From positions 28,773 through 92,772 of the forward strand of contig JADLAX010000029.1 in the NCBI GenBank assembly GCA_020848035.1: DNA of 64,000 nucleotides, given 5' to 3'. The DNA comes from Anaerolineae bacterium. GTDB taxonomy: Bacteria; Chloroflexota; Anaerolineae; Promineifilales; Promineifilaceae. Shown in pieces: positions 24,206 to 31,842 of the stretch (within the stretch, counting starts at the first letter, position 1; every line of letters starts with the position of its first letter). Below the pieces are notes generated by a model. That model had not been told where the DNA came from. It saw only the letters and a program-made list of their open reading frames with translations, and ran no database searches. The translations under genes and the position numbers were made by a program.

Positions 24206-25288
24206 CTACATGTGGGACCGCTTCGCGGTGGCGGCCAGGTAGACCATCTGGCCCAAGAACCAGAGGATGGCCACGGCGTTGAGCAGGCCGCCCCAGGCGC
24301 GCACCGGCTGCCAGCCGCCGACGTCGCCCAGGGCACGCAGCAGCAGCGCCAGGTGGAGGAAAATCGTTGGCCCGTACAAAATGGGGTGAAAGCGCACCTG
24401 GATGGGCAAAATCGAGGGCAGGATGATGGGCGCGTGGGCAAAAATCATGCCAAAGACAAAGCCGACAAAGATGGCGTGCAGCATGAAGTCGTACAGTGGC
24501 CCGGCGATGGCCTGGCCCAGCGCCAGGGCAGCAATGCCGCCCACCAGCAGCCAGACGTAGCCCAGCAGCAGGTTGACGGCGATAAACCGGGTCAGCCCCG
24601 GACGGCGCACGGTGCGCCGGGCAATGTCGAAAACGGCCAGCCAGAGCGCCAGGGCAATCAGCCCCGCGCCGATGATTTGGGTGCCGTCGCTGCCCCACAC
24701 CAGCACGGCAAACAGCCCCACCATGAAGAGGGTCACGGCGACGGTGAACAGGCGAATCGTTGTGCGCGTGGGTCGAGCCACCCGGCTCAGCTCCAGCCGC
24801 TCGCCGACGATGGTGAGTACTAAAAAGCCCGCCCACCAATACACCAGGCGGAAGATCGGCCAGCCGCTCAGCCAGAGGGCATTGCCCACCAGCCAGCAAA
24901 TCGCGCCCAGCCCCATCGTTACCGTGTAGTTGGCGGCGTGCTGGCGAATGATGTGGGTGAAGACGGCCGTTAACCCCACGCTCGCCAAAAAGAGCAGCCA
25001 CTGCCCCACCGGCAGAGGCAGCCCCACCACCAGCCAGACCGCGCCAACGCCGCCCAGCACCGGCCCGAGGTAGGTCCACGGCCGTTTGATGGCCACGGCA
25101 CGCTCCAGGCTGATCAAGGTGCCCAAAAAGCCGGAAATCATCAGCGGGCCGTGCAGGGAGGGCAGCAGCGGTTGTAAAGCAGGCCACTGCCAGCCGACGC
25201 GGATCAGCCCGGCCCACAGTGCGGCGAGCAGGGTAATGAGGATGGCAGCCATCAAGGGCAGTTGGACGGGGGCAATCTTTGGTTTCAT
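24206..25288 (-). CDS. NnrS-like multi-spanning membrane protein
   Basis: 360-residue membrane protein with about twelve hydrophobic segments. Histidines in membrane contexts recall NnrS haem-copper proteins: LLPSLHGPLMISGFLGTLIS near 42-61, VFTHIIRQHAANYT near 107-120, FMLHAIFVGFVFGMIFAHAP near 270-289. NnrS proteins are linked to nitric-oxide stress. Assignment is by pattern, so a related uncharacterised haem-protein family is possible. Its start directly abuts the cupin stop, so both are in one operon, which begins 63 bp downstream of a perfect FNR/DNR-type box. That context supports an anaerobic or NO-related role. Confidence 0.6.
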   Translation of the reverse strand: MKPKIAPVQLPLMAAILITLLAALWAGLIRVGWQWPALQPLLPSLHGPLMISGFLGTLISLERAVAIKRPWTYLGPVLGGVGAVWLVVGLPLPVGQWLLFLASVGLTAVFTHIIRQHAANYTVTMGLGAICWLVGNALWLSGWPIFRLVYWWAGFLVLTIVGERLELSRVARPTRTTIRLFTVAVTLFMVGLFAVLVWGSDGTQIIGAGLIALALWLAVFDIARRTVRRPGLTRFIAVNLLLGYVWLLVGGIAALALGQAIAGPLYDFMLHAIFVGFVFGMIFAHAPIILPSILPIQVRFHPILYGPTIFLHLALLLRALGDVGGWQPVRAWGGLLNAVAILWFLGQMVYLAATAKRSHM

Positions 25289-25618
25289 CTACTTGGTAAC
25301 GGTGAGGGTGAGGAGCATGGTAACGGCCGTTTTGGCCAAAACGCTGTGCGGTAAGTGGGCGGGCATCTGCACCCAGGTGCCCGCCTGGGCTTCGAAGGTA
25401 TCTTCACCGAGGGTCAGCGTGGCTTCACCACTTAAAAAATGGAGGGTGGCGGGGAAAGCGGCCGTATGTTCCGTCAGCTCTTCCCCGGCGGCAAAGCCAA
25501 ACAGGGTCACCTTCAGCAGATCATCGCTGTACACCTTGCGGCTCACAATCGCCTCCGCCGGGATTTCCGGCAGCAGCGCCGCTAAATTTTCAACAATGCC
25601 ATAGGTTGGTTCGCTCAT
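25289..25618 (-). CDS. small cupin-domain protein
   Basis: 109-residue single-domain cupin. The two conserved motifs are partly visible: GEELTEHTAAFPATLHFLSGEATLTLG (about 46-72) and FEAQAGTWVQMPAHLPHSVL (about 75-94), with His in both, so a metal may be bound. Similar small cupins in denitrifiers accompany NnrS and respiratory genes. The start has AGAAACAAG upstream, which is a weak site. It is the first gene of the minus-strand operon cupin, NnrS-like, possibly YwiC-like, controlled by the dyad at 25681-25694. The ligand or reaction is unknown. Confidence 0.85.
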   Translation of the reverse strand: MSEPTYGIVENLAALLPEIPAEAIVSRKVYSDDLLKVTLFGFAAGEELTEHTAAFPATLHFLSGEATLTLGEDTFEAQAGTWVQMPAHLPHSVLAKTAVTMLLTLTVTK

Positions 25619-25680
25619 CTTGTTTCTCCCAAAATTTGGTTAAGCAGCCTGTATTTTAGCAGATGAGCGAGGAGATGACC

Positions 25681-25694
25681 TTGATGTAGATCAA
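25681..25694. promoter_or_regulatory. FNR/CRP-family binding site
   Basis: TTGATGTAGATCAA is a perfect TTGAT-N4-ATCAA dyad, the FNR/DNR/ANR consensus, located 63 bp upstream of the cupin start on the strand of that operon. This is the usual distance for class II activation of a short-leader mRNA. Confidence 0.78.
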
Positions 25695-25717
25695 TTTTGG
25701 GGTTTTCGACTATTGTC

Positions 25718-25779
25718 ATACCCGCGTAGGCGGGTATCCATTTTCGCGAACAAAATGTACACCCATCTACGTGGGTATG
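25718..25779. repeat. pair of ATACCCGC-type hairpins
   Basis: ATACCCGC-GTAG-GCGGGTAT at 25718-25737 is perfect. A second hairpin, TACACCCA...TGGGTATGA, lies at about 25758-25779. They separate the FNR-box operon from the toxin-antitoxin pair. Confidence 0.75.
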
Positions 25780-25815
25780 ACACGTTCAGTAACAGAGGGA
25801 AGGTGCGAGTATGGA

Positions 25816-26070
25816 TTAATAGTGATAGCGCAGTTGAGCGATGAGCAAGTCTTGGTCTATAACTTTATAAACCATGCGATGCTCTCTATTGATGCGCCGA
25901 GACCAGTAACCAGCAAGGCCAAACTTGAGCGGTTCTGGTTTGCCCGTACCTGAGAATGGCGTTCGTTGAATTTCTTTGATCAGTAAATTGATGCGCTTCA
26001 ATGTCTTTTTATCTGTTTCTTGCCAGTACAGATAATCATCCCAGCCGTTTTCAGAGAAGATTAGCCTCAT
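25816..26070 (-). CDS. yoeB: mRNA-interferase toxin YoeB
   Basis: 84-residue ribosome-dependent endoribonuclease toxin of the RelE superfamily. It matches the YoeB form over its whole length: MRLIFSENGWDDYLYWQETD, KKTLKRINLLIKEIQRTPF, GTGKPEPLKFGLAGYWSRRI and REHRMVYKV, ending RYHY. The catalytic residues Glu46, Arg65, His83 and Tyr84 of the E. coli enzyme correspond to the E in KPEPLK, the R in WSRRI and the terminal HY. It lies 12 bp after the antitoxin gene yefM, the usual order. Confidence 0.96.
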   Translation of the reverse strand: MRLIFSENGWDDYLYWQETDKKTLKRINLLIKEIQRTPFSGTGKPEPLKFGLAGYWSRRINREHRMVYKVIDQDLLIAQLRYHY

Positions 26071-26082
26071 GCAACGACATCC

Positions 26083-26337
26083 TTACTCAGATGATAGTTT
26101 CCGCTCAGTGCCGCGACCGCTTTCCAACTCAACAATTGAGTCCAGCAAGCGCTTGGCATTTTGGGGGCTGCGCAGCAAGTAAGCGGTTTCCTCAAGTGCC
26201 AAATAATCTTCTAAAGAAAGCATCACCACAGAACGATTGTTTTGCCGCGTTACAATGATAGGGGTGTGGTCATCACACACCTGGTCCATTTTTTGGGCTA
26301 ATGTCTGGCGCACAACTGTATAGTTAACGGCTTCCAT
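26083..26337 (-). CDS. yefM: antitoxin YefM
   Basis: 84-residue Phd/YefM-family antitoxin that binds and neutralises YoeB and represses its own operon. The N-terminal DNA-binding half reads MEAVNYTVVRQTLAQKMDQV, then DDHTPIIVTRQNNRSVVMLS, SLEDYLALEETAYLLRSPQN; the C-terminal tail contacts the toxin. The start follows AGGTAAGAAGTT. The operator with two TGTACA cores lies 25-42 bp upstream. Confidence 0.96.
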   Translation of the reverse strand: MEAVNYTVVRQTLAQKMDQVCDDHTPIIVTRQNNRSVVMLSLEDYLALEETAYLLRSPQNAKRLLDSIVELESGRGTERKLSSE

Positions 26338-26361
26338 AACTTCTTACCTCCATGTCAAATA

Positions 26362-26379
26362 TGTACAGATAATTGTACA
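26362..26379. promoter_or_regulatory. YefM operator: two TGTACA palindromes
   Basis: TGTACA occurs at 26362-26367 and 26374-26379, 12 bp centre to centre. The E. coli yefM-yoeB operator is known to use TGTACA cores at this spacing. The location just upstream of yefM supports autoregulation. Confidence 0.8.
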
Positions 26380-26408
26380 CATTTGTTGTGGATAACGCAA
26401 CAACTAAT

Positions 26409-26546
26409 TTAGCCTTCTCCTTTTTCGTCAGTGTAGGCAATCTCATTGCTTTGCAGCCACTCGATGGCAATTTTCTTGAATGCTTGTTCGCGAAATTCAT
26501 ACCAATCTTCTTCGAGTTGTGGTGGGTAACGGCCGTATTCTGACAC
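26409..26546 (-). CDS. possible small protein (45 aa) or gene remnant
   Basis: A GTG-started minus-strand frame encodes 45 residues beginning VSEYGRYPPQLEEDWYEFRE and ending AYTDEKGEG. It is acidic and helix-prone. No Shine-Dalgarno site is clear, and an in-frame stop lies 24 nt upstream of the GTG, so it is not the end of an intact longer gene. The codon pattern looks protein-like and one ACGGCCGT lies within it. It could be a real small gene or the last part of a decayed one. No family is recognised. Confidence 0.35.
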   Translation of the reverse strand: MSEYGRYPPQLEEDWYEFREQAFKKIAIEWLQSNEIAYTDEKGEG

Positions 26547-26684
26547 ACAGTTTGCCGTTAATACTCAAATTCGAGCGGTAAAGCGACGTAAGTGACACGG
26601 TCTGAAGACCGGCCACAGCACACGGAATATCTTTTCAAAGCAAGAGCCTTCTTAAATACAATACTTGTTTGATTTAATGGGGGT

Positions 26685-27707
26685 TCATTTATACAGCTCG
26701 AAAAAATTTTGCAACCTCATTTCTAACCAATCAGGAACTTCTTGTAATGGATTCGGGAGTTGGCCAAACTCCCTCCATATTTCCCTTAGTGGACCGACCT
26801 CTTCCTCAGATAATTCTGTATCCAAAAATAAACTCAATGCTTCCTGACAAGCAAAGTATGGCGGGATACAATCCCCTCTATGTAAACATTTACCAAGTAT
26901 CCCCAACAATAATCGATTTTTTCCCTTCGTTTCTTCCTCAACAAAAGCAACGCCTTTCAATAAAGACACAACATCTTCTTGGTTATTATTTCTACTCAAA
27001 GATAAATCAATAACCCAATCTTCTGGTTTATCTCGTAGCAAGATTTCTCTATCAGCCCAGAGGACAATGGTGCTATGTGAGTAAAAACCACGTTCCAATC
27101 CAAGCAAAAGAATATGCGCAACTTCATCATTTCTTAAATTGGCAAAATCATCTGAAATGTTTGGCGGGTAATATTGATTCTTGACTACAGCCCATACATT
27201 CTGCCTTCGTAGCCAATTCCTGACAGGTAGTTTTTGAGCTTTTTTTTGTGCCTTTTGATAATCTAACTCGCTTTCACGCCAAGGCACATATGTCCAATTG
27301 ATCATCTCGCTTTCTTTTTCAGGATGTGGAAATGTTATCTTATGTATCGCTGGAAGCCAGTGAACATATCTGACATGTATCTGACTGCCTGGAGCGTGTA
27401 TACCACGTGCCTCTTCCCAGTAATCAACGAGATCGTACACATCATAACATTCTTCAGAGAATTCTGAATAATAGTTCTTGCCTTTTCGATCCTTAAACAA
27501 ATAGCGACCTTTGAAACAGGGATCGCCGCCATGAAAACCATCACCAGTATATTCAATGGAATGAGTAATAGTAGCCAATGTATCCACGCCAAACAATTCA
27601 AGCATCACAAACTTAGTCGAGAGGGTGAACAGTTTGTAAAAAACGATAATACCCAAAATTGCGACAGGTACTGCACAAGCTATTAAACTAATTTCCCACC
27701 ATTGCAT
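26685..27707 (-). CDS. hypothetical membrane-anchored protein, AT-rich gene
   Basis: 340-residue protein with one N-terminal membrane helix (ISLIACAVPVAILGIIVFYK, about 6-25). A domain resembling DUF3592-like folds follows (FGVDTLATITHSIEYTGDGF; PGSQIHVRYVHWLPAIHKI). The acidic C-terminal part (LFLDTELSEEEVGPLREIWR) has no recognised motif. Base composition is clearly more AT-rich than the neighbours and ACGGCCGT is missing from the gene, consistent with recent acquisition next to the toxin-antitoxin pair. No function is proposed. Confidence 0.75.
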   Translation of the reverse strand: MQWWEISLIACAVPVAILGIIVFYKLFTLSTKFVMLELFGVDTLATITHSIEYTGDGFHGGDPCFKGRYLFKDRKGKNYYSEFSEECYDVYDLVDYWEEARGIHAPGSQIHVRYVHWLPAIHKITFPHPEKESEMINWTYVPWRESELDYQKAQKKAQKLPVRNWLRRQNVWAVVKNQYYPPNISDDFANLRNDEVAHILLLGLERGFYSHSTIVLWADREILLRDKPEDWVIDLSLSRNNNQEDVVSLLKGVAFVEEETKGKNRLLLGILGKCLHRGDCIPPYFACQEALSLFLDTELSEEEVGPLREIWREFGQLPNPLQEVPDWLEMRLQNFFELYK

Positions 27708-27980
27708 TTTTTGACATTCTCTTTCTGTAGGGCTTTGTGTCAGATGATTTACCTGTTAGTAACGTCTAATTACTTAACCTACACCGATGCTGGATGATCC
27801 CCCAATTAAGGTGAAAAAACTGCATCAAGTGCTGGATAAGATGAAAATCGGGATTTTATCATGCAACCATGCTGGATAAATAGTCTATTCTGACAATAAA
27901 CACGATCTGAAACAGTATAAAACTTTCCACTCAGCTTGACAATTTGAGTTCGTAAGTATGAAGCTGTTCGCGAAAACAAA
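27708..27980. other. AT-rich spacer without a recognisable gene
   Basis: The 273-bp spacer between the hypothetical gene and the lon terminator has no supported ORF. A short direct repeat (GTGCTGGATAAGATG and ATGCTGGATAAATAG, about 27833 and 27869) is visible. I see no promoter or operator that can be defended. Confidence 0.5.
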
Positions 27981-28010
27981 AGCGCCGCTGCCTGTTCAGG
28001 CAGCGGCGCT
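27981..28010 (-). terminator. rho-independent terminator of lon
   Basis: A perfect 14-bp stem (27981-27994 with 27997-28010, 2-nt centre) read on the minus strand is followed by TTTTGTTTTC. It lies 23 bp after the lon stop codon. Confidence 0.88.
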
Positions 28011-28032
28011 GGAATTGGGTCAAATTAACTGG

Positions 28033-30447
28033 TTAATTTTTGTCGGCGCGGAGGGGCGGGATGCCGGAGCCGCTGGGTGTTTTGGGCAGCGGCACGTTCA
28101 TGCCTTCTTTGCTGCCGTCAACCGTAAACGGGGCTTCGTTGCCGGGCAGCAGGGCGATGGACAGCACCTCATGCAGATGGCTCACCGGGATTAGCTCCAG
28201 CTCGGCGCGGATGCTGTCTGGCAGCTCCGGGATGTCCTTGGCGTTGTCGTTGGGCAAAATCACCGTTTTCACCCCGGCGCGATGGGCCGCAATCGTTTTC
28301 GATTTCAGCCCACCGATGGCCAGCACCTTGCCGCGCAGCGTCACCTCGCCCGTCATCGCCACGTCGCGGCGCACCGGGCGGCGGGTAAAGGCGGAGATAA
28401 TCGCCGTGGCCATGCCGATGCCCGCGCTGGGGCCATCTTTTGGCGTCGCGCCATCGGGCACGTGCACGTGCAGGTTCACCTTGTCAAAGATGGTCGGTTC
28501 CAGCCCCAGCGAACGGGCGTTGGCCCGCGCATAGGTCAGGGCCGCCTGCGCCGATTCGCGCATCACGTCACCCAACGAACCGGTAAGCGTAATTTTGCCG
28601 TTGCCCTCGCTCAGGCTAACCTCGATGGGCAGCGTGTCGCCGCCAAAGCTGTTGACCGCCAGGCCGGTGACCACGCCCACCTCGTCCTTCTCTTCGGCCA
28701 CGCCGTAGCGGAACTTGGCCGGGCCAAGGTAGTCGGTGATTTCTTCGGGCGTTACCGTGAAGGGGCCAGGTTCGCCACCGGCTACCTTCACCGCAATTTT
28801 GCGCACCACGGAGCCGATGCTGCGCTCCAAATTACGCACACCTGCCTCGCGGGTGTAGTAGCGGATCAGGTAGTACAGCGCATCTTTGTCCAGCGTCACC
28901 TTCGCGTCGCCAATGCCGTGGCCTTCTAGCTGTTTGGGCAGCAAATACCCTTCGGCGATAGCTACCTTTTCTTCTTCGATGTAGCCGGGCATGGTGATCG
29001 TTTCCATGCGGTCCAGCAGCGGCGCCGGGATGGTGCTGAGCTGGTTGGACGTGGTGATGAAAATCACCTGGCTCAAATCAAACGGCACCTCCAGGTAGTG
29101 GTCCGTGAAGTTACTGTTTTGTTCCGGGTCCAGCACTTCCAACAGCGCCGACGACGGATCGCCGCGCCAGTCGGTGCCGACTTTGTCGATCTCATCCAGC
29201 ACGATGACCGGGTTGCGCGTTTTGGCGTCCCGCAAAGCGCGGATGATGCGACCGGGAATCGCGCCGATGTAGGTGCGGCGGTGGCCGCGAATTTCGGCCT
29301 CGTCGCGCACGCCGCCCAGGCTGATGCGCACCATCTCGCGCCCAATCGCCCGGGCCACCGAGGTGGCGATAGAAGTCTTGCCCACTCCGGGCGGGCCGTT
29401 CAGGTTGATGATGGCCCCGCGCATTTTGGTACCGGCCAGCTTGCGCACAGCGACGTATTCCACAATGCGGTCTTTTACATCTTCCAGGCCGTAATGGTCC
29501 TCATCGAGCACCTCACGGACGTGGTGGATGTCCAGGTTGTCTTCGGTGGCGTTGTTCCAGGGCAGCTCTACCAGCCATTCCAGGTAGGTGCGAATGACGC
29601 TGGCTTCAGCCGACTGCTGGCCCTGATACTCCAGCCGCTTGAGTTCTTTCATAGCCCGTTCCTGGACATCTTCGGGCATCTCGGCTTTCTCGATTTTCTG
29701 GCGCAGCTCGTCGGGCACGCTTTCGCCGTCTTCGCCGAGTTCCTTGCGGATGGCGCGCATTTGCTCACGCAGCAGGTATTCGCGCTGGGCTTTGTCGGCA
29801 CCTTCGCGGGCGTCCTGCTGGATTTTGTTGCGCACTTCGGTGATGCGCAGCTCCTGCTTGAGGAACTCAATGGTGATTTGCAGCCGCTGCTCGCCATCGG
29901 TGGAGGCCAGGAGTTCGACCTCGGTATCGAAGGGCAGGTTGAGCAGCCCGGCGATGTAGTCGGCCAGGTCGCCGGCGCTGTTTTTGCTGCGGGTGACGGC
30001 CATGACCTGCTGGTTAGCTTCGCCCAGGGCGTCGGCATATTGTTCCAGGTAAGCGATGGCTTCGGTGATGGTCTGGCTGTCCTCGCTGTCGTGGACGGTG
30101 GTGAGTTCGCTGTATTGGCCGGTGAGGTACGGTTCGGCCGTTTCCAGCCCTTCAAACTGGACGCGGCGATGCAGCTCAACGAGCATTTGCACACCCATGT
30201 GGGGCGTGCGCAGCACATCGCGCACGGTGGCCAGGATGCCCACCGGGACTAAATCTTCTTTTTTGGGGAGCTCGACGTCGGCGTTGTATTGGACGAGGAT
30301 GAGCAGTTCGCCACCGCGCTCAACGGCGGCCTGAGCCGCCGCCAGGGAACGCCGCCGCCCGATGGAGATGGTTGTGGTCACCCCGGGAAAAACGACGCCG
30401 CCGCGCAAGGGGACGATGGGTACTGTTACATGGGGGATACGGTCCAT
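28033..30447 (-). CDS. lon: ATP-dependent protease Lon
   Basis: Cytoplasmic AAA+ protease of 804 residues that removes damaged and regulatory proteins. Order: N-terminal substrate-binding domain (PHVTVPIVPLRGGVVFPGVT at 5-24), coiled-coil, ATPase with Walker A GPPGVGKTS and Walker B VIVLDEIDK, and C-terminal Ser-Lys protease domain with Ser about 674 in PKDGPSAGI and Lys about 717 in GGLKSKTIAAH. Length fits the LonA family. A 20-residue hydrophilic tail follows the protease domain. No CIRCE or HrcA site is seen upstream. Unlike most neighbours, the gene lacks exact ACGGCCGT copies, perhaps because of protein-level constraint. Confidence 0.97.
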   Translation of the reverse strand: MDRIPHVTVPIVPLRGGVVFPGVTTTISIGRRRSLAAAQAAVERGGELLILVQYNADVELPKKEDLVPVGILATVRDVLRTPHMGVQMLVELHRRVQFEGLETAEPYLTGQYSELTTVHDSEDSQTITEAIAYLEQYADALGEANQQVMAVTRSKNSAGDLADYIAGLLNLPFDTEVELLASTDGEQRLQITIEFLKQELRITEVRNKIQQDAREGADKAQREYLLREQMRAIRKELGEDGESVPDELRQKIEKAEMPEDVQERAMKELKRLEYQGQQSAEASVIRTYLEWLVELPWNNATEDNLDIHHVREVLDEDHYGLEDVKDRIVEYVAVRKLAGTKMRGAIINLNGPPGVGKTSIATSVARAIGREMVRISLGGVRDEAEIRGHRRTYIGAIPGRIIRALRDAKTRNPVIVLDEIDKVGTDWRGDPSSALLEVLDPEQNSNFTDHYLEVPFDLSQVIFITTSNQLSTIPAPLLDRMETITMPGYIEEEKVAIAEGYLLPKQLEGHGIGDAKVTLDKDALYYLIRYYTREAGVRNLERSIGSVVRKIAVKVAGGEPGPFTVTPEEITDYLGPAKFRYGVAEEKDEVGVVTGLAVNSFGGDTLPIEVSLSEGNGKITLTGSLGDVMRESAQAALTYARANARSLGLEPTIFDKVNLHVHVPDGATPKDGPSAGIGMATAIISAFTRRPVRRDVAMTGEVTLRGKVLAIGGLKSKTIAAHRAGVKTVILPNDNAKDIPELPDSIRAELELIPVSHLHEVLSIALLPGNEAPFTVDGSKEGMNVPLPKTPSGSGIPPLRADKN

Positions 30448-30703
30448 GAGTTTGTCCTTTATCGACTCAAATCTTAAAGTGTCTGTAGGCTTTAGACAGT
30501 TACGCTACGTTGACTCTCTATCCTTTTAACTTACACGATGGTTGCGGGCAAGGAAGAGGGATCTGATTCTGTCGCTTCACAATCGATCATTTATAGTATT
30601 CATCGACTGTGGTTTCTTCACAATAGGTCTAAGGTATTTTAGGGGGTACCCCCCAATACACAAGGGTCCCACGTCAGAATCGTGTTAGAAATTTTGTTCG
30701 GAC
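30448..30703. other. spacer upstream of lon with a GGGGGTACCCCC palindrome
   Basis: The 256-bp spacer has no gene. An inverted repeat GTATTTTAGGGGG-TA-CCCCCCAATAC spans 30634-30659 with a perfect core GGGGGTACCCCC at 30642-30653. It lies between the lon start region and the aldo/keto reductase stop. Its role is unknown; it could be a terminator stem or an operator. Confidence 0.5.
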
Positions 30704-31708
30704 TCAGTTCCAAGGGAGGTTGCTGCGGGTTTGCCAGTAGACGGCCGTTTCCTCTCCCATCCCCAGCAAAATTTCAGCCAACTCTGGCTGCCACTCTACC
30801 TGAAGCGCCGCCACATTCGAGAGCAGATGGTCGGTTTGGGCTGCGCCGCTGAGGACGACATCAACAAAGGGCTGGTGGAGAACGGCCGTCAGGGCCAGGG
30901 CATCGACGGTGGTGTGGTGCTGCTGCGCCAGGTGGGTGAGGGTGTGCATTTGTGGTTGAAAGTCGGGGGCTTGGTTGCGGGTAGTGAGACGGCCGTTGGC
31001 CAACGCTTCTTTCACAATCACACCCAAGCCAGCTTCATGGGCGGCGGTGAGAACGGCCGTCGCCGACTGCTCCAAGATGTTCCAGGTGGCCTGCACCGAG
31101 CCAAACAAAAGCTGGCCGTCGAACTCGATTTCCAGGGCACGCCAGAGGGTGTCGGCCTGGCCGGTGCCGCTGAGGGAGAGGCCGATGACCGTGCCCGTAT
31201 TGCGTAAATGGGCCAGGTGGGTGAGTACGGCCGTATCGTCCAACACGCCGCTGTCCAGCGTGGCCGAGTGAATCTGGTAGAGGTTCAGCTGGTTGCCCAG
31301 CAGCTTTTGCGATTCCTGCCATTGGCGCTGCAAAACGGGCAGGGTGTGGTCTTTGACCTCATGCTTTTGCCCGGCGGGAACGGTGATCTGCCAGTCGGCG
31401 GTGTAGGTGTAGCCCCACTTGGAACCAACGGTGACGCTGGTGGGGTCGATGTGGCGGCTTTGCAGCCAGCTGGCGAGGAAGGCTTCGGCACGGCCGTAGG
31501 ATCGGGCGGCGTCGAAGTAGCGAATGCCTGCGTCCCAGGCGGCGTCGAGAACGGTGTGGGCGTGGGCTTCCATCGCGGTGACGTCGTAGCTGTGGTTCAG
31601 GTCTTTGGCGTGGCCCAGGTTGATGTAGCCAGGGCGGCCCAGCGCGGCCAGCCCCAGGCCCAGGGGGGTGACGGTAAGGTTGGTTTGGCCGAACGGTTTT
31701 AACTGCAT
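30704..31708 (-). CDS. aldo/keto reductase
   Basis: NAD(P)H-dependent oxidoreductase of 334 residues with the AKR barrel. Landmarks are LKPFGQTNLTVTPLGLGLAA at the N-terminus, DAAWDAGIRYFDAARSYGRAE (catalytic Asp and Tyr) near 54-74, VGSKWGY (catalytic Lys) near 93, LYQIHSATLDSG near 143 and the C-terminal cofactor loop near 250-300. The ATG at 31708 is chosen for the AAGGAGCCC site upstream and the family N-terminus; an earlier in-frame start lacks support. It belongs to the group that includes L-fucose/D-threo-aldose dehydrogenase-like reductases; the substrate is unknown. Spacers on both sides contain dispersed repeats. Confidence 0.9.
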   Translation of the reverse strand: MQLKPFGQTNLTVTPLGLGLAALGRPGYINLGHAKDLNHSYDVTAMEAHAHTVLDAAWDAGIRYFDAARSYGRAEAFLASWLQSRHIDPTSVTVGSKWGYTYTADWQITVPAGQKHEVKDHTLPVLQRQWQESQKLLGNQLNLYQIHSATLDSGVLDDTAVLTHLAHLRNTGTVIGLSLSGTGQADTLWRALEIEFDGQLLFGSVQATWNILEQSATAVLTAAHEAGLGVIVKEALANGRLTTRNQAPDFQPQMHTLTHLAQQHHTTVDALALTAVLHQPFVDVVLSGAAQTDHLLSNVAALQVEWQPELAEILLGMGEETAVYWQTRSNLPWN

Positions 31709-31723
31709 GATGGGCTCCTTTTT

Positions 31724-31842
31724 GGCCACAGAGGGCACAGAGATCACAGAGGGTTTTCACAACTTAATGGGACGCGGATGAACGCGGATGACGCGGATAA
31801 GAAAGGATCAGCGTGAATCTGCGTTAATCAGCGTCCTATTTC
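31724..31842. repeat. CACAGAGG/CGCGGAT dispersed-repeat block
   Basis: GGCCACAGAGGGCACAGAG and GATCACAGAGGG are followed by GGACGCGGATGAACGCGGAT, then GTGAATCTGCGTTAATCAGCG and CGTCC in inverse orientation. The last bases overlap the 3' end of the GNAT gene, so the repeat supplies its stop region. Related blocks: 388-524, 17113-17164, 33283-33330, 37623-37642. Confidence 0.75.

Noticed and set aside
24147..25217. Second long minus-strand frame over the NnrS-like gene (356 codons)
   Set aside because: Shifted-frame shadow, Arg/Pro/Ala-rich, lacking membrane helices; the 24206-25288 frame has coherent hydrophobic segments and abuts the cupin gene.
26324..26548. 74-codon frame upstream of yefM
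   Set aside because: It overlaps yefM's start and the TGTACA operator, and has no family likeness. The alternative 45-aa frame at 26409-26546 has better composition.
30448..30703. CIRCE or HrcA site before lon
   Set aside because: No TTAGCACTC-N9-GAGTGCTAA or close variant could be found.
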